This document shows, in pieces, positions 53,601 through 63,330 of a stretch of 64,000 nt of DNA (the first letter of the stretch is position 1; each line of letters opens with the position of its first letter). The notes beneath the pieces are model-generated. The model was not told where the DNA came from and did no database searches. It was given only the letters and a program-made list of their open reading frames with translations. A program made the translations under genes and the position numbers. Source of the stretch: Locusta migratoria (taxonomy: Eukaryota; Arthropoda; Insecta; Orthoptera; Acrididae). The stretch is from assembly GCA_026315105.1 (NCBI GenBank), contig CM048744.1, forward strand, positions 658,505,676 through 658,569,675. The letters are read 5' to 3'.

Positions 53601-53983
53601 TCCCCGCCCGGAGATCCGAATGGGGGACTATTTTACCTCCGGAATATTTTACCCGAGAGGATGCCATCATCATATGTTCATACAGTAGAGCTGCATGTCC
53701 TCGGGAAAAGTAGCGGCTGTAGTTTCCCCTTGCTTTCAGCCGTTCGCAGTAGCTGTGTGGCAAAGCCACATTAGCTGATGTTACAAGGCCAGCTCAGTCA
53801 ATCATCCAGACTGTTGCCCCTGTAACTACTGAAAAGGCTGCTGCCCCTCTTCAGGAACCACACGTTTGTCTGGCCTCTCCACAGATACCCCTCCGCTGTG
53901 GTTGCACCTACGGTACGGCTATCTGCATCGTTGAGGCACGCAAGCCACCCCACCTCGGCAATGTCTGTGGTTCATGGGGGTGG
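50693..53983 (-). mobile_element. Full-length RTE-type non-LTR retrotransposon
   Basis: The element is bordered by the perfect target duplication ccatgagggt (50683-50692 and 53984-53993). On the minus strand it has a ~215-310-bp 5' leader, one long open frame, a 3' non-coding part of only ~15 bp and an (AAC)n tail. A single endonuclease/RT frame, a very short 3' UTR and a simple-repeat tail are hallmarks of the RTE clade. The intact frame and perfect duplication mean that it inserted recently. Confidence 0.93.
50710..53673 (-). CDS. RTE retrotransposon endonuclease/reverse transcriptase, intact
   Basis: The protein nicks target DNA and copies its RNA at the nick. The frame is open from a GTG at 53769 (1019 residues); the first ATG codons are MMM at residues 33-35, so I start at 53673. 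Numbering from the GTG: an apurinic-type endonuclease at about 70-315 with AWNVRSL (76-82), SEVRW (106-110), GDWN (210-213) and the catalytic SDHN (303-306); a charged linker at about 315-530; then a reverse transcriptase with NKAPGVDDIPAELL (538-551), AFVDLEKAFD (665-674, catalytic Asp), RQGCSLSPILF (725-735) and the active-site FADD (766-769). YLGSKI (835-840) and a basic C-terminus (GKNRRGRPR) follow. I see no stop, frameshift or missing catalytic residue. Such frames are often mislabelled 'craniofacial development protein 2-like'. Confidence 0.93.
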   Translation of the reverse strand: MMMASSRVKYSGGKIVPHSDLRAGTTQEDVVIRKHNTGILRIGAWNVRSLNRVGKLENLKREMDRLKLDIVGISEVRWQDEQDFWSGEYRIINTKSIGGITGVGLIMNKKIGMRVNYYEQHSDRVIIVKIDTKPTPTTVVQVYMPTSSADDEEIEEIYEELEEIIQTVKGEENLIVMGDWNSVVGKGREGKIVGEYGLGRRNERGSRLVEFCTEHDLIITNTWFKNHKRRLYTWKRPGDTGRYQIDFIMVRHRFRNQVLNCKTYPGADIDSDHNLLVMNCRLKLKKLQKGRKIRRWDLDRLKETEVLENFRGRFRQQLTETGGNKTVEEEWVALRDEIVRAAEDKIGRKARPTKSPWISQEILNLIDERRKYKNAVNETGKMEYRRLKNEIDRKCKMAKQEWLEGKCKSVEECIRRGKVDTAYRKIKETFGDRKGSSTNIKNSDGKPVLSKEGKAERWKEYIEQLYKGNELRDDVVGREEEIDEDEIGDTILRDEFDRALKDLGRNKAPGVDDIPAELLKSLGKPAMTRLFELVCRMYETGEIPSDFKKNVIIPIPKKTGADRCENYRTISLISHGCKILTRIIYRRMEKLVEADLGEDQFGFRRNVGTREAILTLRLILEDRLRKGKPTFLAFVDLEKAFDNVDWNTLFQILKSAGVKYRERRIVYNLYKSQTAVIRLEGHEREASVGKGVRQGCSLSPILFNLYIEQAVKESKEKFGIGIKVQGEEIKTLRFADDIVILSETAKDLEEQLNGMDSVLKRGYKMNINKSKTKIMECGLRKSGDAEGIRLGNETMKVVDEFCYLGSKITCDGRSTEDIKCRMAMGRKAFLKKRNLLTSNINLSVRKSFLKAFVWSVALYGSETWTISSVDRKRIEAFEMWCYRRMLKIRWVDRITNEEVLNRIGEKRNFWHTLTKRRDRLVGHILRHRGIVNLALEGSVWGKNRRGRPRYAYSKQIQIDVGCRSYEEMKRLAQDRVVWRAASNQSPD

Positions 53984-53993
53984 CCATGAGGGT

Positions 53994-54968
53994 ACATTCA
54001 ATATATTTTCATTGTGGGATGTCTCATTGTTTGTTGCTTAATTTTTTATTATAACATATTACATAATAATTAACCAGCAATTTTGAATGAACGTCGCTTC
54101 ACTTTTAGAGAAAAACGAATTTTATTTATAATTCGTAATACAATTAATTTACAATGTCTGTATTATGCTAACAAACATACATACTTTTTTACAATATAAA
54201 AATATCTTTCCTAAAACAAACATACAATACATTGTCAAACGAGTTCGAACACGAGTTGCTTTAATGAGCTACATTGAGTCATCGTGATCAGGTTGGACTT
54301 CCTGTTTCCTCGTTGGTCGTGGGGTTGGCTTATTGGTGAATTGCAAGAATCCTTATAAAGTATCTTGATTGTGGTATTGGATCGTACGGTAGAAGATCAC
54401 TAATATGTTTAATTTTTGCAGGGGGCACTAGCACAGGTGAAGCATAAAGCCACGTTAGCGTCACCTTCGCCAGATTAAAACATGGATGGGTCATAACAGC
54501 TGCCCATTCTTTTCTTCATCCGTAACTTTCGTGGATGTAGAATCCTCGTTTGTATTCTTTGGTGTGCTCAAAAATAGCACTGTCCTTGAATGTGGCGCCT
54601 TGGAGGTGCGTTTTTGTAATGTATTTCTGAAGAATGACTTAGTCCGAAGCAAAATGTTGTAATGGGTTTTTCTGATGGCATTTTGTAATGGAGTATTCAT
54701 AATGGTTCCTGGTGTACCTGTCAATGGAGGTGTGGAGTGCTGAGTTCGCCTCTCGTATCCTCCCTCCTATAGCATTTTCCAGCAAGCGTGTTAGTGGTTT
54801 ATTTAGAGAGGGCGAACGCAACATGAAAAATGTACCTGTAGATTCTCTGAGATTCCGATGGCGGAATAAAAAGATGGACCCGATGATGAGTTCGCCATTC
54901 GTATCCGCAACGCCTCATATTGTTCGTGTTCATAGACGATGAATTGGTAGTATGGCTGTATTATCGTA
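53994..54968. other. Unassigned AT-rich stretch
   Basis: This is the pre-insertion flank of the RTE. The minus-strand frames at 54491-54824 have no recognisable domain. Confidence 0.45.
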
Positions 54969-56284
54969 TCTTAATATATATAAAAAGTGAGGTGTTTGTG
55001 CCAATATTTCACTCTGCAGCCAAAACTACACATCGCAAATGAATAGTGTTTGTATGTGGTAGTAGATATCAGTCTCCTATTCTGCAATAGGGTGGTAGAG
55101 GATTGATAAAGATAAGGGGGTGGAAGATATGGGAGTTGAAAGTTAGCGAATTATATAAAATCCTACGTGTGGGTATCAATACTTTGCTCTTCAGAAAAAA
55201 ACTTCACAGTGGAGACGAACAATCTCTCTGCGTTGTTGTACTAGAAAGTCTCCCGTTGTACACCATAGCAGTTCCGTCTCTATAGCTATAAGAGGATGGA
55301 AGATAGTGGTTCAAAGTCGTCAGCTTATATAAAATTCGGACTGAAGACCAGCGATAACTTTTGACACTATAGCAAAGACGTTATATACAGCGAAACGAAA
55401 TGCACATTCTTCAGTTGTTTTTCTGCAACAAGCGTACGAATAAACACAAATAAGTGCATATTACAGATTGAAATGTAAAACTGTGAAGACAGATGCCAAA
55501 AAGTAAGGAAAAAAATTTCGCGTTGTCGATCCGTTCCTAAAAGACAGAAAACGGCGCTGAAAAGTGACTCTACAGGCGAGAGAATCTTTAAATTTCTAAA
55601 CGTCGATATTCCAATCCCTAAGCGTGTAAAATAGGGGATGAATGGTTATTTGAAAATACGTTGCTATTAAGGCAATTTGAAACAAGAAATAAAATACTTC
55701 TGATTTAAATTATTGATTGGAATTTTAAAAACACGTGTTTCGTCCGATATTTTTGGAATTTCAGTCATCAAGCGGATGAAATAAGGATAAATTTTTTAAG
55801 AGTGCTACTAAGACTATTTTGACTATTTTTCGAGAAATGCGAAAATTTGGATTTGGAACCATGGTTGCCGCGCGGGAGTAGACGAGCGGCATGGAGCGCC
55901 ACTTTAGGGATCGCACGCCCACCCGCGTCGGAGGTTCGAATCCTCCCTCGGGCATGGATGTGTGTCTTGTCCTTAGGTTAGTTTAACTTGGTTTGAGTAG
56001 TTTGTAAGACTGGGAACTGATGACCAACTTAGTTTGGTCCCATAGGATTATAAACATTTGAACAATGGTTAGAATTAATAAATAAAAAAAAGAAAAAGAA
56101 AAGGTGTTTCGGGATGCTTTGGATTGTGCCATCAGTGGTGGAATAGGGGGTGGCAAGTTGTATCATAATACTTGATTAGGAAAGCATTTTTAAATTTAAA
56201 TCTACGAGAATTTATATTTAGAAGTAGAAACAACCAATGCAGACCATCCAGTCAACGCCTGCGAAGCAGTGGGAATGAAGCTAG
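54969..56284 (+). mobile_element. Helitron-like element with a SINE inside
   Basis: It starts TCTTAATATATATAAAAAGT after an A and ends gaagCTAG before a T. Its middle aligns to the copy at 59.1 kb ('gtctcccgttgtacaccata', then 'ggatggaagat', 'ttcggactgaag.ccagcga'). It lacks the duplicated 5' block of the other two copies. No coding capacity. The start is less certain than the end. Confidence 0.5.
55867..56060 (+). mobile_element. SINE-A copy (variant head) nested in a Helitron-like element
   Basis: Head gccgcgcgggagtagacgag and B box gaggttcgaatcctcc. The target duplication aaccatggtt (55857-55866) is matched by aacaatggtt (56061-56070). Confidence 0.9.
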
Positions 56285-57094
56285 TTATAAATAATCGTAC
56301 GTCTCGTTTCCCCGTCAAGTAGGGAACGATGACATTTGTAATCTGGTTGCCCATCTGCCAAATCAGCCAAATCAGCTGGTTGAATTCAATGCGTGGTTCA
56401 AGAAATTAAGGTACGTAAGTGGTTTCCGTTTCGTATCACTGAGAGGAACATTGTTAATGTGCGAAACAAAATTCACTAATCCGAAAAGATGTCACAGAAT
56501 GACTTTGTTTTCTGTTGCAGACTGCTGTTAAGGACAACCGTTGCCTAGCGCCAAGGAGCCACTCAATGGGTAAGTTCAACTCCCACCTTTCTGTACAGTT
56601 ATCCTAGGTCGACTTTTGCTTCTGTGCTGTGATTTACGTCAGGCTTTTAGACAGCTTCCTATGATCGCTTTTTGCCGTTCGCCGTCCGCACGGCTCTTAA
56701 TTCTTACGGTGACATGTAATTCGGCTTCGTTGATCACGGAAGCTTTCCTGGCAGCGCCCTGCAGGTGACAGGGGTTCGTCGTGTGACGCGCATCCTCGCC
56801 GCTAGGGTTCCGGTCTCTTGCTGATGCATCAGCACCGACCAACTTAAATCTTATACAGTGAGCAACACACGATCCTTGCGGCAACTACAATTTGCCCTGT
56901 GGTCAAACCACGGTTTATTAGTGTTGAAAGCGACGTGGTTTGATTGAGCATTTTGTTTACCAAAATATAAAGGGTGTTTCAGGGGGAATGTTAAATACTG
57001 TAGAAGGTGGTAGGACAGAAGAAATGAGATAAAAATGCCACAAGACTATATGGAAAATATAGTAAATTGCTCCTTTTTTTCTTTATTTTTCATA
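56285..57094. other. Unassigned stretch
   Basis: Nothing recognised. Confidence 0.45.
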
Positions 57095-57262
57095 TTTCGG
57101 CCGTGTCCTTTGAAAGAAACCATTCCGGCATCTTTCTGGACCGATTTAAGGAAATTACGGAAAACCTAAATATTGTCGGAGTCAGGTTTGAACCTCCGCC
57201 CTCCCGAATGCGACTCCAGGGTGTCTTTACCACTGCGCCACCTGGCTCGGTAGTTTTTGAAC
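57095..57262 (-). mobile_element. SINE-D copy with tRNA-like head
   Basis: The minus strand starts 'gagccaggtggcgcagtggt' (A box), with 'cggaggttcaaacctgactcc' as B box and the body 'taggttttccgtaatttcct'. It is the best-preserved SINE-D in the window. Confidence 0.65.
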
Positions 57263-57326
57263 ATATTCTAGTCACGACATTATCCATCTGAACACCTAGT
57301 AATTCAATATTATCATCAAACAGTGT

Positions 57327-57526
57327 TAAAAATGTTCAAATGTTTGTATACCTTATGGGACTTAACTACGGGGTCATCAGTCCCTAAACTTACAAACTAC
57401 TTATGAACTAACTAACACTAAGGACGGCACAAATATCCATGCCCGATGGGGGATTCGAACCGCCGACCGTAGTGGCCGTGCAGACTGTGACTGACGCGCC
57501 GCAGACCCCTCGGCCACCGCCGCCGG
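57327..57526 (-). mobile_element. SINE-A copy
   Basis: Full length. The target duplication caaacagtgt is perfect (57317-57326 and 57527-57536). Confidence 0.92.
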
Positions 57527-57536
57527 CAAACAGTGT

Positions 57537-58488
57537 CTCTGACAAATATCCCTGAACATTGATAAACATATGATCACAGTTTCATACAATATTGTAAGAA
57601 AATAAAATAAAAGACTCTTCTGTAAAGCCGCCAATGTTTTTTCGTCTTAATTATCTAGTGCCATCCACGGGGCAATGGAAGTAACATATTCCAAATTTTC
57701 GGCCCTTGAAACATTTCTCCCAATTTGTTAAAAATTTACAAATGACGTATTTAAATAATATCTGTATGCAAATATCCTTGAAATGGCATAGCTCCTGCAA
57801 ATGAAACTGTTCTGCGATTTTAATAAAGAAAAAAATGAAAGAAATATTAATTTGAATGAAATCACTGTGAAAGCCATTTTGTATCTTTGAAAGCTATCAC
57901 CCATGGTGCTAAGAAAATTGAACGGGAGAAACATTCTAAATTAGTGTCGTAGCATTTACGTCAATCATGAAAGGTGCATAAAAATCTCTGTTTTTAAAAG
58001 AATGGAAAAATGCCGCACTGTTAAAGAAAAGGCAAGCTACGCACTAAGAAATTAATTTAAAAAGTTTTTTTTTTTTTTTATCTGTTGATGGAAAATCGCA
58101 GTGAACCTAATTGTTGAGATAGCATTTACTAACAAAGTCCACGGCTAGCTGAAATTGTTAAAACTGAAATTTAGTAAGTCGGCACTAAAACTCAGAATCG
58201 TATTCAGAACAATTACTTAATAAAAGAATGGAATGAAAATAATTACTATTCTGATCATCTCTCCAACAATTAATTTCGTTATTAGATGTAATGGCGGAAT
58301 CCGTTGTCCTGAAAAATAACTTACATTACATTTAATAAAATGTGAGAACACATTCGATGTTCGGTTAAGCTGCAGAGCTTATAACTGAATTTTTATTTTT
58401 TATTTTTATTTTATTTTATTTTTTTTTATTTTTTTTTTTTTTAAGCAGCATTTCTACATAAAACTTACATCAGTTACATAGTTCATTC
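57537..58488. other. Unassigned AT-rich stretch
   Basis: A (T/A)-rich run lies at 58390-58443. No gene or element named. Confidence 0.45.
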
Positions 58489-58500
58489 TCGAACATCTCC

Positions 58501-58682
58501 GAGGGGACTGAGGCGCTCCAGTCACGGTCTCCACGGCCACTACGGCCGGGGGTTCGAATCCCCCCTCGGGCATGGATATTTGTGCCGTCCTAGTTCGTAA
58601 GTAGTTCATAAGTAGGCTGTAAGTTTAGGGACTGATGACCCCGTAGTTAAGTCCCATAACTATACAAACATTTGAAACATTT
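58501..58682 (+). mobile_element. SINE-A copy, slightly 5'-truncated
   Basis: It begins at 'gaggggactgaggcgctcca', so about 15 bp of head are missing. The perfect target duplication tcgaacatctcc at 58489-58500 and 58683-58694 proves truncation at insertion rather than later loss. Confidence 0.92.
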
Positions 58683-58842
58683 TCGAACATCTCCAGAAAT
58701 TTCTAGCCTGGAAATTTCGTAATAATTACAGGGATCAAATCATTTACGACTTTTACTGCGTCAATGTTCGAACAAGAAGAAGAAAAAGAGCCGCATCTCC
58801 CATCTTTTTAGATGTTAAAAATTGAACGTGATAATTGTCCTA

Positions 58843-59042
58843 AAAAAAATGTTCAAATGTTGTAAAGGTTATGGGACTTAACTGCGCGGTCATCAGTCCC
58901 TAAACTTACAAACTACTTATGAACTAACGTATACTATAGACAAAACAAACATCCATGCCCGAGGGAGGATTCGAACCTCCGACGCTGGAGGCCACGCGAT
59001 CCGCAACGTGGCGCTCCAGACCGCTTGGCTACTCCCGCGCGG
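58843..59042 (-). mobile_element. SINE-A copy (variant head)
   Basis: The minus strand starts gccgcgcgggagtagccaag with B box gaggttcgaatcctcc. No clear target duplication. Confidence 0.85.
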
Positions 59043-59121
59043 CCTCTTTCTATTCTTTCACAGAGGTTTACATGCATTAATGAATCTTCAAAGAATATTA
59101 AGTCCACATGGCTGTGAGTAA

Positions 59122-60123
59122 TCTATATCTATAAATGTGAATGTCTGTTCGGTGTACGTTTATCACGTCCGAACCACAAGACATAAAGAGATAAAAATTT
59201 GTACAGTTACTAATGTCTACCCGGGGAAGGCTTTAGGCATGGTTTTATGGCAATCGGATAGCTATTTATCTATGTATATTAATGTGAATGTCTGTTCGGT
59301 GTACGCTTATCACGTCCGAACGACAAGAGGCATAGATTTAAATATTTGTACAGTTACTAATCTATACCTGAGGGAGGTTTTAGGTATGGTTTTATAGCGA
59401 TCTGATAGATATTTAGTAATTAAAAGAATATTGCGCGATACGCGGAACAATAATTACCCTTTCAAAATTATATTTGCTCTTTGAAAATGGTTTTATTGGT
59501 TGCATTGTGCTTGAGGGTTGATAATGATAAAAGGGTGAAGTATATTGGGATGGAAAGTTATAAATGTATTTAAAATTCTACGTGTGTGTGTGTGTTAATA
59601 TTTCGCTCTACAACGAAAACTAAGAATGCAAACGAATGGTCTGTGTATAATTGTTGTCCGAAGTCTCCCGTTGTACACCATAGCAGTTCCATGCCGATAG
59701 CTATAAGAGGGTGGAAGATATGGTGGGTTGAAAGTCGTTAAATTATAAAATAATTCGGACTGAAGGCCAGCGATTTAGTTTGGACTCTATAACAAAGAGG
59801 CTACATACAACGAAACGTCATGCTACAGACCATATCTTTGTTCTATGCGTGCTACAATGTCTTCAGCTCTTTCTCTGTAAGGATAAGCCTACGAATACGG
59901 AAATATAAGAATAAATAAGTGAAGCAGTAAAAAAGAAATTGCTTTTAATACATCTCTTTAAAAAAAATCGATTTGACTTTTCGCGCATTACATCGCTTGA
60001 TCAATCTGTGATATTATTACAATCATTATTGTTGAATTTCGTGATTGGATTCTTTGAAACGAGTGCATTTTTACGTGTTATTTGATCTACCAACGCGCGT
60101 GCGGAGCCGCGGGTTTAAGCTAG
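59122..60123 (+). mobile_element. Helitron-like element (non-autonomous), reference copy
   Basis: It starts TCTATATCTATAAATGTGAA after an A and ends gcggagccgcgggtttaagCTAG before a T, with a GC-rich palindrome just before the end. The ~120-bp 5' block ('aatgtgaatgtctgttcggt', 'tatcacgtccgaac', 'ttttatggcaatcggatag') is repeated once in tandem (about 59135-59270 and 59280-59410). No Rep/helicase frame. Confidence 0.7.
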
Positions 60124-61129
60124 TATATTAATATTTACGAAAAATTTCAACAAAATATGCAAATATGAAGATAAATTAATTTTAAAATATCGGAAAATAA
60201 TAAACTTTTGGTACGTGGAGGCTCATGTAACATTACACCCTTCGCGACGTACTGTAATTTGATGCTGGTCGTCTGCTGCTATTTCGCCACTGCGTCTCCG
60301 CACCTTGCTGCGCGTAATAAAAAAATCTCTCCCAGGCCTGGAACCGACTTCCTTCGAGTCGAGTGCCGCTCAGTTACCGAGTCCGCTAAGCAGCAGGTAA
60401 TGAGGTGCGGCAGTCTCCTGGAGGGAACGAAAATGTCGGCGCAAACAGAAATGTACACATTATGAGTGGAGGCGCACGTTAACGTCGCGTCACGCTGTGA
60501 CGTCAGCACAGCGGAGTCGCTTTTGAGAAGCCGGCTGCTGCTTTTTACGACTGCGCGCAGTGGCCACTGCTACTGCAGCCAGCCGCACGTAGCCCTCCAA
60601 TTAACCCTAAGTGCAGGGGCCGCCGGCATTTGCGTCAACAACCGCTACTACAGGTCACTCGTATTTCCTTCTCTTATTCTGACGATGTATACCCAACTGC
60701 AAAATCCGCCGCCGTTTATAAATCCGTGGACGCCGGTGAGCTGTGGGGAATGTGGCTTAGCGTCCAAAAAAACAAAGAAGGCAATAAAGATAAATTTTAT
60801 AGGTGCGCGAGCACTGCTAATACTGCTGCTAAGTACCGTGTCCCATTCAACTATAAATAATCCTATAATGCCAACGACGTTTTCTAAATTAAAAAAAAAA
60901 AAAAAGAAAGAAAAAAAAACAAAAAAACAAAAAAAAACAGAGCCGTACCGGACCGCCCCAATCCCTTCCGGCTTGAACAATGGCCATTATAACGGGTAAT
61001 GTAGTAAATAGTGCAGCTACCACAATCTTTACTGCTTCTGAATTCCCACACTAGAATTTTTACTTGTCATGCTGCAGTTGCTAGTTGTTCTGATAAGCTG
61101 CAGAGTCAACCGACCTTGCACGAATGTTA
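60124..61129. other. Unassigned stretch, GC-rich centre and A-rich tract
   Basis: About 60210-60760 is GC-rich and contains 'gtcacgctgtgacgtcagca'. An A-rich run lies at about 60889-60943. The longest frame (60466-60999) owes its length to base composition and ends in poly-Lys from the A-run, so I do not call a gene. Confidence 0.45.
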
Positions 61130-61409
61130 TATTCAAATGTTACTGCGGTAAACAGTCGCTAGACTTACAAACTACTTAGCCGGCCGCGGTGGCCGAGGGG
61201 ACTGAGGCGCTCCAGTCACGGCCTGCACGGCCACTACGGCCGGGGGTTCGAATCCCCCCACGGGCATGGATATTTGTGCCGTCCTTAGTCTTAGCTAGTT
61301 CATAAGTAGTTTGTAAGTTTAGGGACTGATGATCCCGCAGTTAAGTCCCTTAAGCTTTATAAACAATTGAAATTGAAATACAAACTACTTAAACTAAGTT
61401 AAGGACAAT

Positions 61410-61447
<38 letters not shown>

Positions 61448-61450
61448 TGC
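61130..61450 (-). mobile_element. SINE-A remnant with (CA)n, host of a nested SINE
   Basis: 'ttcaaatgttactgcggtaa' and 'agacttacaaactactta' at the left continue at 61379 with 'tacaaactacttaaactaag' and 'ttaaggacaatacacac', then a (CA)n run to 61447. The head is lost at the microsatellite. Confidence 0.65.
61179..61378 (+). mobile_element. SINE-A copy nested in an older SINE-A
   Basis: Head gccggccgcggtggccgagg. The 13-bp target duplication tacaaactactta (61166-61178 and 61379-61391) consists of the older SINE's own body. Confidence 0.92.
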
Positions 61451-61517
61451 AGAGATTCCAACTTTTGAATATGGCAAATAGTAATGCGACGTAATATGTA
61501 TGAGCGGGGAGCGAGGC

Positions 61518-61533
61518 GGGGGGGGGGGGGGGG
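61518..61533 (+). repeat. G16 homopolymer
   Basis: Uninterrupted G run within 'gcgaggcg' sequence. Confidence 0.88.
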
Positions 61534-62209
61534 TTGTTTGAAGGGTTCCAAGGAGAATAAGTGAATACAAAATGATCAAAATTGTGAAGCCTGTTTTGTA
61601 AGATTGCAGATATATGGCCAGCGTATTACTACATCGTTCTGATTTGTACAGCAGGAATATGTGTGGGTGGGGAGAGGTGAAGCAAAACTAATTGTTTTCT
61701 TCCTCAGAACCGAAAATATTAGATTTGGTGATTTCCATAAATATACAGAAGAATCATTAAAACTTGCACACAACCACAAGAGAACGTAAAATCACAACTT
61801 ACAGAAACAAAGCAGGTTAAGATATTTCAGTGAGTGGGCAGGTTGTGAAAGGTGCAAGTCAAGTGGCATGACACATTTTCATTGGCTGCTGCTGGATTCA
61901 AAAATGGCACGCCTTTGTGGATTCCTTCCGTATGCCGTATTACGTAGTTTTCGAGTTCATAGAAGTTACTGTCAATACCGGGGATTTCAACAAGGACATG
62001 CTCGAAGATGCAGCTCAGAACCACTTTATTTTTGTCGATGGCATCATACGATCGAAATAAAAGGGAAACGAGATTTGCCAACGGAAAGCAAATAACCGAT
62101 TTGTTATTTAAACCTGAAAATCGGAATCGGAACCACTCCAATCGTAAACTCGTAATTTTAAACAATTTTCGTAACAATTACGATTAAATCGTAATGGTTG
62201 GAACCTCTG
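61534..62209. other. Unassigned stretch
   Basis: It contains diverged reiterations of 'aatcg.aa' words around 62100-62195 ('cggaatcgg', 'aatcgtaaactcgtaa', 'attaaatcgtaatgg'), possibly a transposon end like those at 34.2 kb. Confidence 0.4.
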
Positions 62210-62268
62210 CAAATGTCCGAAGGAGGACTCGAACGTCCGACGGGGAGCAACCGTGCGGTCCACAACAA
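62210..62268 (-). mobile_element. SINE-A head fragment
   Basis: The minus strand shows 'gttgctccccgtcggacgtt' and the B-box-like 'cgttcgagtcctccttcgg'. No body. Confidence 0.5.
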
Positions 62269-62890
62269 AATGATATATTTGTGGCGAATATCGTATCAGA
62301 CGAGCTTCCTCTTTTGTGATGCAAGAACATCCTTCAAGTTCGCATACAGGCAGCTAGTGTTAAGTGATATATTAAAATTGTTTGCCGTCGACTAAGTATG
62401 ATATGTCAAAGTTAGAGTAATTAGGCAGCTTTTCTATTCACACATAGTTAGGTATGCATTGTGCGAATTAAGGACTACTCGAAGAACCCTGGCACACACG
62501 GAATTCATTGAACAATAATATTGTGCGATAGTAAGACGCCGAAAGCGGCACAATATTTACGCTGATCATCTTTTGCTGGTGCAGCTCTTGTATCTTCCGT
62601 TCTTGCTGTATCAGATTTCTGTTTACTGTGCTACATTAACAAAAGTTATTTAAAAATCCAGAATCATGTGCATCATGCCTGAGATTAAATCATATAATAA
62701 TAAAATAATTTGGAATATTATCTAAAGGAAGACAGGGCAACCAAGTACACAGGAAGAGGGTATTACCATCGAAACAAATGTAAACTTTAGTAACAAATAG
62801 TCAGAAGTTGGAAACATTTTTAATGATTAGTTTTTAAATGTTGTAGAGAAAATAGGATCTAAATATTCATTAGAAGTAGCAAGCCAGTTA
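62269..62890. other. Unassigned AT-rich stretch
   Basis: Nothing recognised. Confidence 0.5.
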
Positions 62891-62924
62891 ATGAAAGAGG
62901 CCACACAAATCTGACGAGTTTATT

Positions 62925-63110
62925 CAGCATGCTCATGGGCCCATCTGTACCGCGCAACGTGGTGCGTAGGGATCAAAACTGGACCTCTCCATGAACGTAC
63001 AGCTTGAGTCGGAACACGACGTCCGGTGGCTGCACGAAAGTCATTTCTTCAGCATGGTGGCGTTACTCTCAGGGTTCCACCGAGCTGAAATCTGTGAGTA
63101 GAGGTCATCA
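62925..63110 (-). pseudogene. Tc1-like transposase N-terminal scrap
   Basis: The minus strand reads DFRAATGRRVPTQAVRSW, then GPVLIPTHHVARYRWAHEHA. This matches the Tc1-family second helix-turn-helix and linker ('F....GRRVSTQTVRNRL...G..ARRP...PLT..HR.ARL.WA..H'). The 'RL...GL.ARRP' segment is deleted and a stop follows HEHAE. No TIR was found. Confidence 0.6.
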
Positions 63111-63330
63111 GCTGTTGTGGTAGCCTTTGGGAGGCCAGAGCAAGGCTGTTCATCGGCAGTTCCTGCATCTCTGGACTTGCTTCACGTTCGAACAACATCG
63201 CTTTGGTTCACCCCGCGTCATCTGGAACTTCTGCTGATGAGAGTCCCGCCTCACACAATGTAACAATGCGGATACCATCAAACTTCGTAGTTGATGTTCA
63301 CGGCACGTCACAACTAGTCAACACAAGCAG

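Noticed and set aside
60330..60400. tRNA-like stretch on the minus strand
   Set aside because: Only a vague A-box and a poor B box. The cloverleaf does not close.
60466..60999. 177-codon plus-strand frame
   Set aside because: Its length comes from GC-rich sequence followed by an A-rich run that translates to poly-Lys. No domain, and overlapping frames are equally open.
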